Source: Scleroderma bovista
Lineage: Eukaryota; Basidiomycota; Agaricomycetes; Boletales; Sclerodermataceae
Assembly: GCA_037178675.1 (NCBI GenBank)
Contig: JAYMGJ010000418.1
Span: forward strand, 1 to 64,000
DNA: 64,000 bases
Reading direction: 5' to 3'
Below are positions 1 to 10,723 of this stretch, piece after piece (positions within the stretch are counted from its first letter, which is position 1; each line of letters begins with the position of its first letter). The notes under the pieces are model-generated. The model had not been told where the DNA came from and searched no databases. It saw only the letters and a program-made list of their open reading frames with translations. Both the position numbers and the translations under genes were made by a program.

Positions 1-724
1 TTTGTGGTGCAGAGTCGTCAGGTTCTGTAGGCATAGTATCCTCGCTGGTAATAGGTAAAGGGGGTTCTGGAGGTACATCCCTGAAGCGTGCAGGTAAGCG
101 CCTTGTTCGTAATGGCCTGCCTGTGTCATTGGCTTCGGGACCCGTGGGCAACGAGAGAGGTGGGGGTTCCTTCAATGGAGAGCTCTCTGTTGACTCTGAG
201 ACTAATCCGCCTGACATGACTATATTAGTATGGCGGGTGTCAGGCTCGTGCAAGGTCTGGGATGTCACAAGTTGAGCAAGGAATCCATCGGACACCGTAG
301 ATGAACATACCGATCCATCGGACACTGTGACTATATTGGTGTGGCGGGCGTCAGACTCATGCAAGGCTTGGGATGTCATGAGTTGATCAAGGGGTCCATT
401 GGACACCGTAGATGAAGATACTGATGTGTTGGCAGATGGTAAATGGAGCAGGGCTACCTCATGATTTGTGGAATCAGATGGGTCCTAGAGATAGTATGAT
501 AAACGTCAGAGTGCTTCGAATAATTTTTGGTAACTCACGGTATCCAATTCAACTCTTGCCTTCTTTGATGCTCTCGATACATTGACCCACGAGCGTTTAC
601 GTGGTAAATCTGACTGCAAAGCACGATGCTCCTGGTGGTGGACGCAGCATGAACGATGGCATTCGAGGCCTCTACAGGTGTTGAATGAACGCTCACAAGG
701 GGTACAATGAAATATGTCACTCAT
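1..724 (-). CDS. Plavaka-type transposase, N-terminal part (runs off left edge)
   Basis: Partial gene. Exon 1 is 724..539 and exon 2 is 484..1, joined by a GTGAGT...CTAG intron in phase 0. The protein opens with a zinc-finger-like stretch (CTPCERSFNTCRGLECH, then more His/Cys). A Ser/Thr-rich acidic linker follows, then a basic stretch, RRLPARFRDVPPEPPLP. That order (N-terminal zinc finger, 'RRLP-RFRD' block, then the catalytic body) is what I know from Plavaka elements of the CACTA-related group in Agaricomycetes. The catalytic domain would lie left of position 1, so activity cannot be judged. Reading is open across the visible part. Family assignment rests on motifs recalled, not on a search. 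Confidence 0.7.
213..421 (-). repeat. in-frame 111-bp tandem duplication in the Plavaka gene
   Basis: Two imperfect units (about 213-310 and 324-421) lie 111 bp apart, which is 37 codons, so the frame is kept. The shared core GACACCGTAGATGAA occurs at 291 and 402. The duplicated part is the Ser/Thr-rich linker between the zinc finger and the RFRD block. Confidence 0.8.
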
Positions 725-1039
725 GAGAGAGAAAATAGAGAGTAGTGTGGTTGCGACCAGTAGAAAGCGCATTGGGTGCTGCATGATGCAGCAATGGGAG
801 TGAGACAAGCTGGTGTCTATTACTAGCACAGGATGTTCTTCAGGGGCTGTGCTAATCACATGCTTACAATTTTTACAGGAGCAGTTTCAGCGAAGGGACT
901 CGGACTCAGATAGTAAGGGTGTGGTTGCGGGACCAGGTAAAGGTCACAGGTGGAGCAAAACATGATAGTTGTATCTACTGTGCCCAGCTTTTTATACACC
1001 GGAAATGCACTCTAAACCACAATTCCAATATGACTACGA

Positions 1040-1651
1040 CTACTTCTCACCAAACTGTTCCTCGATCCATTGAGCAGAAACATGGCTCTCCACTAAAAAA
1101 CCTTCCAACTCTCGCAACGCCTCAATTCCCTGTAGGACCCACTCATGTGTTCCCCATGCTAAGTCACCATGCACGATTGTAATACCCCTCAGTGTAGAGT
1201 GCAAAGTATGAAGTCTCTCCATATCTGCAAGACCTATTGCAGTCTTAGTGATATAGCAATAACCAGGAACGATGTCCTGTGTGTCTGATTAATGGGTAAG
1301 GGAGCAAATTAGCAATCCAAAGGCCATTGACTCACTGGGAGGCGAGGAAAGTGTGACAGATGCAGGTGTTGCAAGAGTATAGTCAGTGTGTGTGCCAGAA
1401 ATTTGGTACACAACAGACCCCGATGATTTGGCAGAGGAGAATGTGACAGTAATTGCCCATCGAGAATCGCTGCTGGATGCACATGTCGATGAAGAGATTT
1501 GAATGAAATGGGCAACCGCAAGTTCAGAAAATGGTGGCATGATGAATTCTGTGGTGGGTGACAGGGTCAGGAAGCGGGAAATCTGAGGAGGGGAGAAGGA
1601 ATTATATGGGGGAACCTGTGCTGCTAAGTAAAATTGAACAAGTCCTGGCAT
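1040..1651 (-). CDS. hypothetical protein, 183 aa, two exons
   Basis: Exon 1 is 1651..1336 and exon 2 is 1275..1040. The GTGAGT...ACACACAG intron restores one frame (552 nt, 183 codons plus stop). I do not recognise the family. The first half is rich in Ser and Thr with short hydrophobic runs (TPASVTLSSPP). The second half is a plausible amphipathic stretch, GIEALRELEGFLVESHVSAQW. It is read in the same direction as the Plavaka gene about 315 bp downstream and could be cargo or a host gene. The 725-1039 gap shows nothing else. Confidence 0.4.
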
Positions 1652-2073
1652 CGTGCATTGTTACGCTATGTGCTTGCCGAGTTTTTCAATACTTACTAAA
1701 AGTTAGGAACAACTCGAAAAGGCTTTGAAGCACTCTGATTGGACAGAGACGAAATTTACAAAAAGAAACACCGGGGAGTACATACGTGCAGAGCACCAAG
1801 AGGCGCCGCCTCTTAGCTGAGCCTATTTCCTTCCTCAAATACAACCTACTTAGTTCGAAACGCAGTGGCGGTGTCAGTAAAGTACCATACAGGGAAGGCT
1901 GCACTGTGCCCCCCCCACCCCCCAGGATGAGCGAAACCGGCGACGAGGGATAGCACAACACCGGTACTCCGGCATTACTCGTACTACTTACTAGTGTAGT
2001 GGGTAGGCACTGGTTAGCCTTACTATTGCAGAGCGTCAGTCGGTCGGGAACTGACAGGATCGTTCATTTGGCA
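1652..2073. other. no gene seen
   Basis: No supported coding region. A short C-tract lies near 1911. The 11-mer GGCATTACTCG occurs at about 1971 and 2070, the second copy at the edge of the kinase fragment. It may mark an insertion boundary, but this is weak. Confidence 0.4.
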
Positions 2074-2443
2074 TTACTCGCTCGGGAAACCACAACATAT
2101 GAGATCAGTAGGCATTGTCATCTTCTTCTCCATTATTCGGTCGTACTTCTGTTTCTTGGTGGCGGCTTTGAGGCCCTGCCAGGGGAGAGCACCGCAGAGG
2201 AAGTACATCAGAACATAAGCAAGGGACTCGAGGTCATCCCTGTGTGCCTGCTCGACGCCCAAGTGAGTATTGATAGACGTATAGCAAGTGGTACCCGTAA
2301 GGTTCTTGTTCTCCCTGTATGGAATATGAAGGTGGGTCTTAGGGTCACGGAACTTTTTAGCAAGACCGAAGTCGATGATGTTGACTTGATTCCTGTGCTT
2401 GCCAATGCCCATCAGGAAATTGTCAGGCTTGATATCGCGATGG
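2074..2443 (-). pseudogene. casein kinase 1 catalytic-domain fragment
   Basis: The minus strand encodes the middle of a CK1 kinase domain, from the catalytic loop [12 protein letters not shown] through [14 protein letters not shown] and [11 protein letters not shown] to [15 protein letters not shown], ending at a stop after GFPSE. The N-lobe and the rest of the C-lobe are missing, so it cannot be a working kinase. Compared with the basidiomycete CK1 consensus as I recall it, changed residues are mostly Arg to Cys/His, Ala to Thr and Thr to Met. At the codon level these are nearly all C:G to T:A changes. It abuts a partial second copy of cyclin sequence on its 5' side. Confidence 0.85.
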
Positions 2444-2484
2444 CTAAGGGATGTAGTTTAGTGCGGTGGAGGGCATATGCCCCA

Positions 2485-2592
2485 GAAGAGGACAGCGGCA
2501 AGCAAATAGGTGAGTGACGAATTTGGCGCATATGCGCAATATGTGCTTACCGGGTGAGGATAAGGTATCCGGGGGTGAGAGGTGTTGTGTGT
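2485..2592 (-). repeat. partial second copy of cyclin-gene sequence, fused to the CK1 fragment
   Basis: This stretch resembles 3247-3478. The CAGAAGAGGACA block is near both starts, and 2543-2592 matches 3418-3467 with a single mismatch; an internal piece present in the longer copy is missing. It joins cyclin sequence directly to the CK1 piece near 2480. Confidence 0.75.
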
Positions 2593-2824
2593 TGTATGAA
2601 AGGGAGATGCCGGACGGGGGGTCAACAATCATGGCCAGGTCCATGCATGTATATACATACCTGTCGCCTGTCCACTCTTGGTGGCACCCGAGCGCTGAAC
2701 GGCAGGACTGCAGATCACAACGGGGTGAGGCAACAAGTGGGGGAGAATGGTAGGGTACAGTGGGAGCATACAACATCAGTTGTATGCCAAATTGTGAAGG
2801 GTCTGCTTAGCGGAGGGAGGGGCA

Positions 2825-2912
2825 CAAGTGCACCCACACACCAGTGTCAAGAAAACCAATCCCCCAGAACCCAATAAGACGAGCGGGAGGGGTGCAAGTG
2901 CACCCACACACC
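2825..2912. repeat. short tandem repeat, 70-bp spacing
   Basis: The 18-mer CAAGTGCACCCACACACC occurs at 2825 and again at 2895, within a near-duplicate unit about 70 bp long, just past the end of the cyclin homology. Confidence 0.8.
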
Positions 2913-2920
2913 GGCCCATC

Positions 2921-3300
2921 TCAAATTCCTTCCACGTCGCCGGATCCACATTCAATTCCCACTCTAGATACTGGCACATCTCTCTCTCCATCTGATTTAT
3001 CTCCCTGAGTTGGAACATCCCCTGGGCGACGATTGACCATGATTTGTTCGAATAAGTACAGTCGCAGATGACCTTGCTGGCCAACATGAACGCAGATACG
3101 AAGAGACGATGGCCCGATGATCCCCGTGCAGTGGGGAAACGAGCCTTGAGTCGTTGAAGAAGGACAAGGGCCGCAAACGTGACCGAGGGGTGTAGTTTCA
3201 TCTGATGGAGAGTGTACGCGATAAATTAGGGCAGCTTCAACGTTGAGCCAGAAGAGGACAGGGGCAACCCAGGGCAGGCGAAGAGGTGGGTGACGAATTC
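2921..3300 (-). pseudogene. PCL-type cyclin fragment
   Basis: The minus strand reads EFVTHLFAC, then FIAYTLHQMKLHPSVTFAAL, LLQRLKARFPTARGSSGHR, SAFMLASKVICD, NKSWSIVAQGMFQLREINQ and EMCQYLEWELNVDPATWKEFE. This is the core of a fungal cyclin box of the Pcl/Pho80 type. An in-frame TAA separates the first block from FIAYTL, and after KEFE the reading runs into the CACCCACACACC tandem repeat instead of cyclin sequence. I read this as a truncated copy. A possible 5' exon (to about 3551) is Pro/Ser-rich and not diagnostic. Confidence 0.75.
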
Positions 3301-3557
3301 GCATAGGTGCGATATGGGCTCGTGGCCATAGAAGGGGTCAGGTTGCCGGGAAACAGACGCTGCCAATTGGGGTTTCTGATGTGCGTTGGAAGGTGTATGG
3401 AAGATAGAAGAGAGTGAGTGCTTACCGGGTGAGGATAAGGTATCCGGGGGTGAGAGGCGTTGTGTACGAGTTGACCAGAGAGGGGAAGTACAGTGCGGGC
3501 CACACTGCTTGGTATGTCAGTACAATTCTGAAAGGAAGCTGCCACTGTCACGGGGGC

Positions 3558-4340
3558 TCACCGATTGACCAAGATCGTTGGCAGCGACGACGCTGAGCGC
3601 TGAGATCTGAGAGCTGAGAAATAACGAGCAAGGAGAGACCTGTTAAGGGAAGCTGGGTGAATTATACACAGTTTGACAATAGCGGGCTGTGTTGCCATTC
3701 GGGTTAGCAGTGCGGAGTACATAAAAAGAGAAGATACAACCATGCTCAGAACAGAGCATGAAACAATGACCAGACCTGCTATCCGAGCAATGCTGTCCAA
3801 TCCCGGAAACGACATGAGAGTGACCACAGACAGCAGGGATGATCATAGCCACCAAGTACCTGCGCAATAGACAGCGCAGCAGGCATGGTGGGACAGGATT
3901 CCATAGCAGAGGGGAGAAACTCAGCGTGGATGTCAACAATGCTTCCACCATGTTGAGTTCGAGGGAAAGACCACACTGACATCACGGGGTGAGCGCCAGC
4001 TGACAGGGTTGGCTAGGAAGTTTGGGAGCCAAAACGAGGGCGGCTGGAGACGTCACGACAGAATGGATCGGGGTCTTCAGTGATGACGCATGTTAGAGAG
4101 GAGGCGGTAAGGCGACGGGAGAGGGGGAACCGGAGGACTTGAGGGATCTGGTGACGACGGAGCATTGAACCAAAACGAGGACTTGGGGGCTAAAGTTAGT
4201 TGAGATCCTGTTGGGTTGAAGTGCACGTTATCAGATTGGCAGTGAGTCGAGATGGACCAGTTGGAGACGCCCTCATGGTGAGAGCCAGCGTCCGAAGTCA
4301 GCCAGGAGCTGCCCTCCCGAAGGCCATTGATATCTTCCAT
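3558..4340 (-). other. uncertain coding remnants
   Basis: Several overlapping minus-strand frames exist, one with a hydrophobic run (LVIVSCSVLSMVVSSLFMYS, about 3727-3786) that could be a membrane segment, but I cannot join them into one gene. A Pro-rich frame covers 4077-4340. Treat as unassigned; some may be real exons of an unknown membrane protein. Confidence 0.2.
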
Positions 4341-5896
4341 CCGAAATGATTGACGAGGTTTGGCCCAACTGGGGGCAGCTCTACCTGATCATCAACGCAA
4401 ACCAAAGCCTTGTAGATGACATGGCGTCACAGGCCTCAGCGGAGGCAATTGAGCTGCTGAAGTACTTGGTGGAAACTTGCTAAATATAATGAGTACTGTT
4501 CGGCGTGGCCATATTGTCTCTACATCAAAGTAGCTGATGTATCCTGCCCTGTCGATGAGGAAGGGGGTGCCAAGGCAAAGTATTCCTCCGACATCCCTAG
4601 GATTGGCACCTGCTTTGCAGTAGGTTGGTGGCCAATGTCGCAGGGAGGCCTGTGCAGCCTGAAGTGGACTCAGCACCAGTGTGTTGGGCATGGTTGGGAA
4701 GAAGTGAGAGGACAGCAGAGTTGCTTCAGCGAGTTGAGACATGAGTTGGGATGAAAGGGAAATAGCGTACTCTTCTCAGTCCTAGGCGTCGACGCACTAT
4801 CTAGAGGGCCAATGATGGGAACTAGCCTGCGTAAAGCTTGTCAGTGCAAAGGTCATGAAACACATTGATCGCTGACAGCACCAAAATGACTTTGTATAGT
4901 GAGTGGAATGGAATCTGTGGCAGGCATCAGCATGTTGTCAAGTAGTCTGCGTTCCATACGATAAGAAGTACATCAAGGCTCACTCTGGTATATCTGTGGG
5001 CGACATAGTAGCTTGTGCCGGCACAACTGGTTGAAATTGGGCAAACTTGGGATCGATAAGCAGGTCTTCCTGGGCACTACTCGTGTCATTCAGTTCACAC
5101 TCGACATTGGAGGTCAGTAGGTAAACATACCGGATAAGTGCCCTGCTCTAAACCAGACCCAATTCCCTATGACTCGAATTGTGCCAGGTTGTGCATCCCG
5201 TTCCTGCTCGCACAGTGAATGGGGCGACACTTTATCCACCAAGTTCTTGCTTGAGTCTGCAGAGAGGCTGGTCTGATTGCACGGAGGACTGATGATTGTG
5301 CAGCTATGGAGTCCCAGTTTTGAGTGTACAGAGGTGGTAGCTAGGTCACCAGTACAGCACATAGTTGTGACGCTGGCTCTGCGCTAGAAAGATCCTGGTG
5401 TCGAAATTGCGCAGTGATCGGATGCTGTATATATATCTGCCCCTACCCTGGTAGAGTGCCGCATACACGTTAAATATGCTAGGACCACGTTTTGGTGGTG
5501 CTGTGATGCGACATGTACCGTGTTCTGTCGAGTATGCGCAGAGTTCTTAGCCACGGCCCAGCACTTTGTCGTGAGTCTGCCATAGAGGTAGCTGAGTTGG
5601 CGAAAAATGAAGTGTCGTAATATTATGGGCATCGTAGACAGATGTGCAAGTTTCTAGTACTATAGACTGATTGCGACTGGCAGTGTCATGGACGTGTGTG
5701 CGCACAGGAGTGCAACCACTGCAGAATGCGCCATCGGGACCTAAAGACCAAGTAAACTAGGTTCTCTGCAAGCAAGGGTGAGGCAGCATTTCAAGCTCTT
5801 ATTTTGCCTGAAGATACTGATAGCACCATACATGTAGTACACGGATTCACAATCATACACTAATAATCGTAGCATCAGAGGAAATAGACATTGTGA
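4341..5896. other. no gene supported
   Basis: Only short open frames with no recognisable motifs. A 32-codon plus-strand piece near 4387-4482 has coding-like composition but no context. No repeats were noticed by eye. Confidence 0.4.
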
Positions 5897-6190
5897 GGCC
5901 TTGTTTTCGAATCCCCTTTCATGATCTGAAGTATTTCGGCAAGTACCTCAGTCTGCTTTCCAAGTAACTCCTGCACTCCTTTAATCGCTGTAGGGGGTGA
6001 GTCCCTTGAAGGCGCGAAAATGGGTGTCCGCCCAAGGAGACCTGGTCTGGCTTGACTAGGGGAGCTAAGGAGAATAGAGCACAGGAGCGCACTCGGAGGT
6101 TCCGGGAGTCGAGAGAGAGCAGAGTAGGGGTGAGGAACGCAGCGAAAATGCGCAGGGAGTGCGCGACTAGGGAGTAGGGAGGTTGCCTAG
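5897..6190 (-). other. possible gag-like or LTR-downstream remnant
   Basis: The minus strand is open for about 98 codons without a start Met. It ends in a helical, coiled-coil-like stretch (VQELLGKQTEVLAEILQIMK) followed by a stop. Upstream on the same strand a TATA-like AGTATATAGCC (about 6400) is followed by a pyrimidine-rich stretch. That order suits an LTR promoter with the start of a gag reading frame, but no second LTR, protease or RT was seen. A guess, not an assignment. Confidence 0.2.
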
Positions 6191-6599
6191 TGTGTGTAGA
6201 CACGCGCTAGGGAGAGCTGGGAATAGCGGGATCCACCGGAAATCGTTGGAGCGCCGAATAGGGTCGTCTAGGGTCGTCAGAAAACAAAGAGAGAGTGGCA
6301 GGACACGAGAGAAACGACAGAGAAACACCAGAAACGACAGAACTCACACTTAGACACTCAGACGGGGGCGGAAAAGAAACTTCTTATTTTTGTGAGGACT
6401 AGGGCTATATACTGAAGCCTAATCCAGGGGGAAGGGTACAAGCGACCCGAAGAGAAGGAGAGAGGATGACAGCGCTAAGAGGGAACGTAATACTAACATA
6501 ATGACAGCTGTCAGGGACGCTAAAGCGAGGGGAAAGGCTGAGGGACACAAAGGCAGAAGCTAAAGTGACAGGAAGAGAAGTGGAGAGCAAACCCTATGT

Positions 6600-6942
6600 A
6601 GTGCGGCCCTATGCAGTGCGATGCGACCCTATGCAGCGCGATGCGGCCCTATGCAGTGAGACCCTATGCAGGAGAGTGACCCGACCCGATGCAACACGAC
6701 CCGATGCAATGCGACCCGATGCAATGTGACCCGATGCAATGCGACCCGATGCAATGCGACCCTATGCAGTGAGACCCTACGCAGGAGAGTGACCTGACAC
6801 AATGCAGTGCGACCCGATGCGATGTAGTGTGACCCGATGCGATGTAGTGTGACTCGATGCGATGTAGCGCAACCCGATGCGATGTAGCGCGACCCGATGC
6901 GATGTAGCGTGACCCGATGCGATGTAGTAGTGCGACTCGATG
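6600..6942. repeat. two adjacent short minisatellites
   Basis: About 6685-6770 holds repeats of the 15-mer GACCCGATGCAATGC. About 6808-6940 holds repeats of a 20-mer close to GACCCGATGCGATGTAGTGT. Related CCCTATGCAGTG units flank them. The shared GACCCGATGC core suggests both grew from one seed. Confidence 0.9.
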
Positions 6943-7775
6943 CTACTCCAAGTGACTGAGACAGTCAGGAAGGGATAGGGATGAGCTACGCATGCAGGAC
7001 CTTCGCAGGGCCCTATCGGGTGTACCAAGCTGCGCATTGGAGAGCTCTCGTGCGGGTAGGGTGCGGGTGGCTGTGCTGAGTAGCGTGGGCTAGTCCAAAC
7101 AGACCCGAAGCTATTCCAAGTGATCGCGACGCTCGCAGGAAGAGATAGGGAATAGCTACTCATGTGGGACCTTCGCAGGACCCTAATGGGTGTACCAAGC
7201 TGCGCATTGGAGAGCTCTCGTGCGGGTTGGGTGTGGGTGGCTGTGCTGAGTAGCGTGGACTAGTTCAAACAGACCCAAAGCTATTCCGAGTGATCACGAC
7301 GCTCGCAGGAAGAGACAGGGAATAGCTACTCATGTGGGACCTTCGCAGGACCCTAATGGGTGTACCAAGCTGCGCATTGGAGAGCTCTCGTGCGGGTTGG
7401 GTGTGGGTGGCTGTGCTGAGTAGCATGGACTAGTTCAAACAGACCCAAAGCTATTCCGAGTGATCACGACGCTCGCAGGAAGAGACAGGGAATAGCTACT
7501 CATGCGGGACCTTCGCAGGACCCTATTGGGTGTACCAAGCTGCGTACTGGAGAGCTCTCGTGCGGGTTGGGTGTGGGTGGCTGTGCTGAGTAGCGCGGAC
7601 TAGTCCAAACAGACCTGAAGCTATTCCGAGTGATTGCGACGCTCACAGGAAGAGATAGGGAATAGCTACTCATGCGGGACCTTCACAGGACCCTATTGGG
7701 TGTACCAAGCTGTGCATTGGAGAGCTCTCGTGCGGGTTGGGTGCGGGTGGCTGTGCTGAGTAGCACGAGCGAGTT
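6943..7775. repeat. 170-bp tandem satellite, about five units
   Basis: The landmark AGACC(C/T)(G/A)AAGCTATTCC starts at 7101, 7271, 7441 and 7611, exactly 170 bp apart. A first, more diverged unit begins at about 6943. Inner units differ at only a few positions; the first and last are more diverged. No open frame spans the array, so I take it as non-coding. Confidence 0.95.
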
Positions 7776-7822
7776 CGGGTGAATCCTGATTGGTATATGT
7801 GCACCTAGAGATGCATGCGTCT

Positions 7823-8482
7823 CTACATCGCGTCTTCAAGCCCTTCCCTACAAGATTTGGAGTCCATCTTGGGCTCAAACGGTTCGAGTAGTCGAGGGCG
7901 CTTGACCTGATGTGGCACTGGAACAGAATTTTCTTGTACATTAGTACGACTCTTACGACGTGGCGTCTTGTAGATAGATCAGCTCGGCATTCCACCTATC
8001 ATGTAAGACCAACTTACCTGTGGCTGAGGATCGTTTTCATCCGACCTCTGTCTTTTCAGACCAGCAATCAATTCTCTGGTAGCCTGTTTCATTGCATCAG
8101 TACAGATTGAAATAGTTAATGGATTTGGGTACATCACCTGTGCACCTCCCGATTGCTGATTTGGAGATGGAGCTACATCTTCTACTCCAGCGTGGTATGC
8201 AGGCCATATTCCCCCTCCTCTTTGACTCGGGTTTTCTGGGGGACTACCAGAGCTCGGATCTTTGCGGCCATCAGACACGTGGCCGTTGCCCTCTCCATCC
8301 TCCCTTCCGCCAGTACCAAGCTGCATACAAACCCATCAGTAATCTAAGTACAGACACGGACTTGATCACCAAACCTCTTCAGAATTGCTAGTACCCTGGG
8401 CCCTCCGAGAAATAGATTGGGAATCGTTGTGTGTGGAGGAGCGAGGGCGATCACTGTAGCTGGGAGGGAGCTTTCGAGACAT
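7823..8482 (-). CDS. hypothetical basic protein, 184 aa, three exons
   Basis: Exons 8482..8375, 8320..8018 and 7966..7823 join through phase-0 introns (GTTTGG...GCAG and GTAAGT...AAG) into one 184-codon frame. The protein is hydrophilic and rich in Ser, Pro and Gly. It has a predicted helix (CTDAMKQATRELIAGLKRQR) and basic clusters (TPRRKSR, VKRPRLLEP) that would suit nuclear import. I do not recognise the family. It is divergent from the DUF6698 gene 1.1 kb away; both may belong to one accessory block. The agreement of three independent splice phases is the main support. Confidence 0.5.
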
Positions 8483-9613
8483 TGAGCTGAAACAGGTGGG
8501 TCAGCTTAGCCTTTGAAGCCTCCCACTTTTTTCATTCAGAAAATTAGGCCCAGATTGTAGTACTGTTATGGTGGTCGGTCAGAACTTCACAAACCTTCGA
8601 GCATTTTTGCCGCCGTCCCTGATGGACTTGACAATGTTGAGTTCCCCACATCGAACTATCGCTTATGTGACCATACCATTCTTTGCAGTGCAGTGCCACT
8701 TCATGCAGCACCATGAAGTTCGTACGTACGTACGATGACCCTGACCCGGGTCACCCGGGCCAAACGTTGGTCCTGATTACCACTAATTTGACCAGCTGTG
8801 TACACGCACTAGTGCTAATCTGGTAGTTTTGCCACTGAGGTGAACTGAGGTGAGTCGAAGTGGATACCGGTTCATGTCACTTCACACTATCCAATTTTCA
8901 CTTTCAGTTACCTTCGAACTGAATTGAAGTTGTCAATTTCGAACAAGGGGAAGAACTGAAAACTTCACCTTGCGAGCTACAGTGTTGGTCTCCAGCCAGC
9001 TCACTGCCTTGTTTTCCAGCAGTCATTGTTGCTTCTGTTTGTATTGCAAGAAGGTGGCATGTGTTGAGATTGAGAGAGGGGCTGAGCTAACGCATCCCTG
9101 CCTTTCACAGGTTCGTGTACTCTGTACTTTCTCTCTGCGCAGACTTTCCGTCAGCTCCAGGTCATATACTCACATATTTGGCTATAGATTTGACCAAGTC
9201 TAGCCGCCTGACCCACGATGCCAGTTTCAACGGGGAGCTCGAAAACTCAAACCCGATTCCCGTCCAATCGGTAATTCTGTATTGGTGAGTACCAGGGCCA
9301 GTGCTTGTGTCCTAGAAGCTCAGTGCTAACCCTCTGGGGAAGTGTTGAACAGGCTGAAAACCTAACCTCATGCTCGCAAAGTCTAATCACCCTATCCCAA
9401 CAGTCTGGGAACCAATGAAATGAACACCAATGAAAGCTGTGTACTCCGTGTGTTGATGGCGATGGCGGAATCCAACTGATCATCGCTCGTTTGTTCCAGC
9501 AACCGGAGCAATCAATTAGTCATTCTGCTCCGGGGCTCACCAGATCATGTCTGTGTCCAGTACTTGTTAAAAGAAAATATATCGAGCCTGAGGAAGTCTC
9601 AATTTTGCCTGCG
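8483..9613. other. intergenic region between two divergent genes
   Basis: No coding region supported. Near 8720-8760 lies a cluster of small palindromes (CGTACGTACGTACG, then ACCCGGGTCACCCGGG). It would serve as the promoter region of both flanking genes if they are transcribed. Confidence 0.4.
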
Positions 9614-10723
9614 ATGTCTGACACTCCTGCTTCGCTGAAATGCCGAATTGCTGCACTGGAGGAAGCGAACAACCAACTCCTTGCAAAGTTTGTGAGAAAG
9701 CCGTAGGTCCTTAGAGTATTTAAATGTTTCCCTGAACTCACAGCGCACACATTTCCTAGCACACATTCTTATTGTCTTGAAGGACGGGCCATACGTCGGC
9801 TTGTCGATCTTGCTAAACCTATCTCTGACTTGATCGCAGAACATGATCGTCGTCTTGAGCTTGGAGCAGATGATGAGGCATCTGCGGATGCCGTTGAAGG
9901 CTCTACTGAGTATGCACTTTTTTATCTTCGATTTGGACAAGTCTGAATCTATTACCGTTTGTTCTGAAGGGAGGAGTACACCTACCGCTCATTCAAAAAA
10001 CTGGTTCACTGGTGCCCGTCAATCAAGAAAACCTTAGGTTTGGATCCAGACAACCATGACATAGTTCTAGCATTTCAAGAGGTAAGATTGAGTACTATTT
10101 TATGGAAGCCCTTTTCTATATGATGGCACTTTTGAAGCTAAGGAAAGGTGCAGATGGGGCAAGGGGCGATGATGCCAATGCACTGAAGATCGCTATCGTG
10201 AATTGGTTGAATGAGGCATCATCGCGTCCAGAACCCCTTCTCAGTCCTACTGACAAGTTGGAACGGGGGTTTTATAACGACGTAACCGGCCGACTTCTGT
10301 GTCCAGTGGACTATGATTGGTGTGACGCTTTGTATGTTTCATCAATCTGTCGGTTGTTCTGCCAGATTACTAACAATGGATAATAGCATTCGTTCTGCAA
10401 TCCGTGAATATCATCCTAAGTATCCGGTAACTGCACATACATATCCGGCCTTTGTATATCTCAGGGGTCAATATGACCCAATGAATCCTTCTAAAGGGCT
10501 TTTTAAAGGGGAACTACTTGTAAGGGTAAGGCATTATGGTTATTGTGCGCCAATTTTATGCTCTGACTTGCCATGTATAGGCATTTTGCTCCATCTTCAC
10601 ATCACCAAGCTCAGCTCGAGCTGAACTTGATGACAACGAAGATGCGGTGGGCTCTTCCAGAAAGGCCCGGAAGACCACGCGTGGTACAAGAACTCGCTGT
10701 GATGTTGCAGGATTGTTGTCAAG

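Noticed and set aside
919..1182. 87-codon plus-strand frame
   Set aside because: Overlaps the two-exon minus-strand gene and has no motif; likely a shadow.
1999..2517. 172-codon plus-strand frame
   Set aside because: It is the antisense of the CK1 fragment, whose minus-strand reading is unmistakable.
6943..7775. CRISPR array
   Set aside because: Units of 170 bp without spacers in a eukaryotic context; a satellite.
8720..8760. Palindrome cluster (CGTACGTACGTACG; ACCCGGGTCACCCGGG) as an origin or operator
   Set aside because: Too short and without supporting context; noted only as part of the intergenic region.
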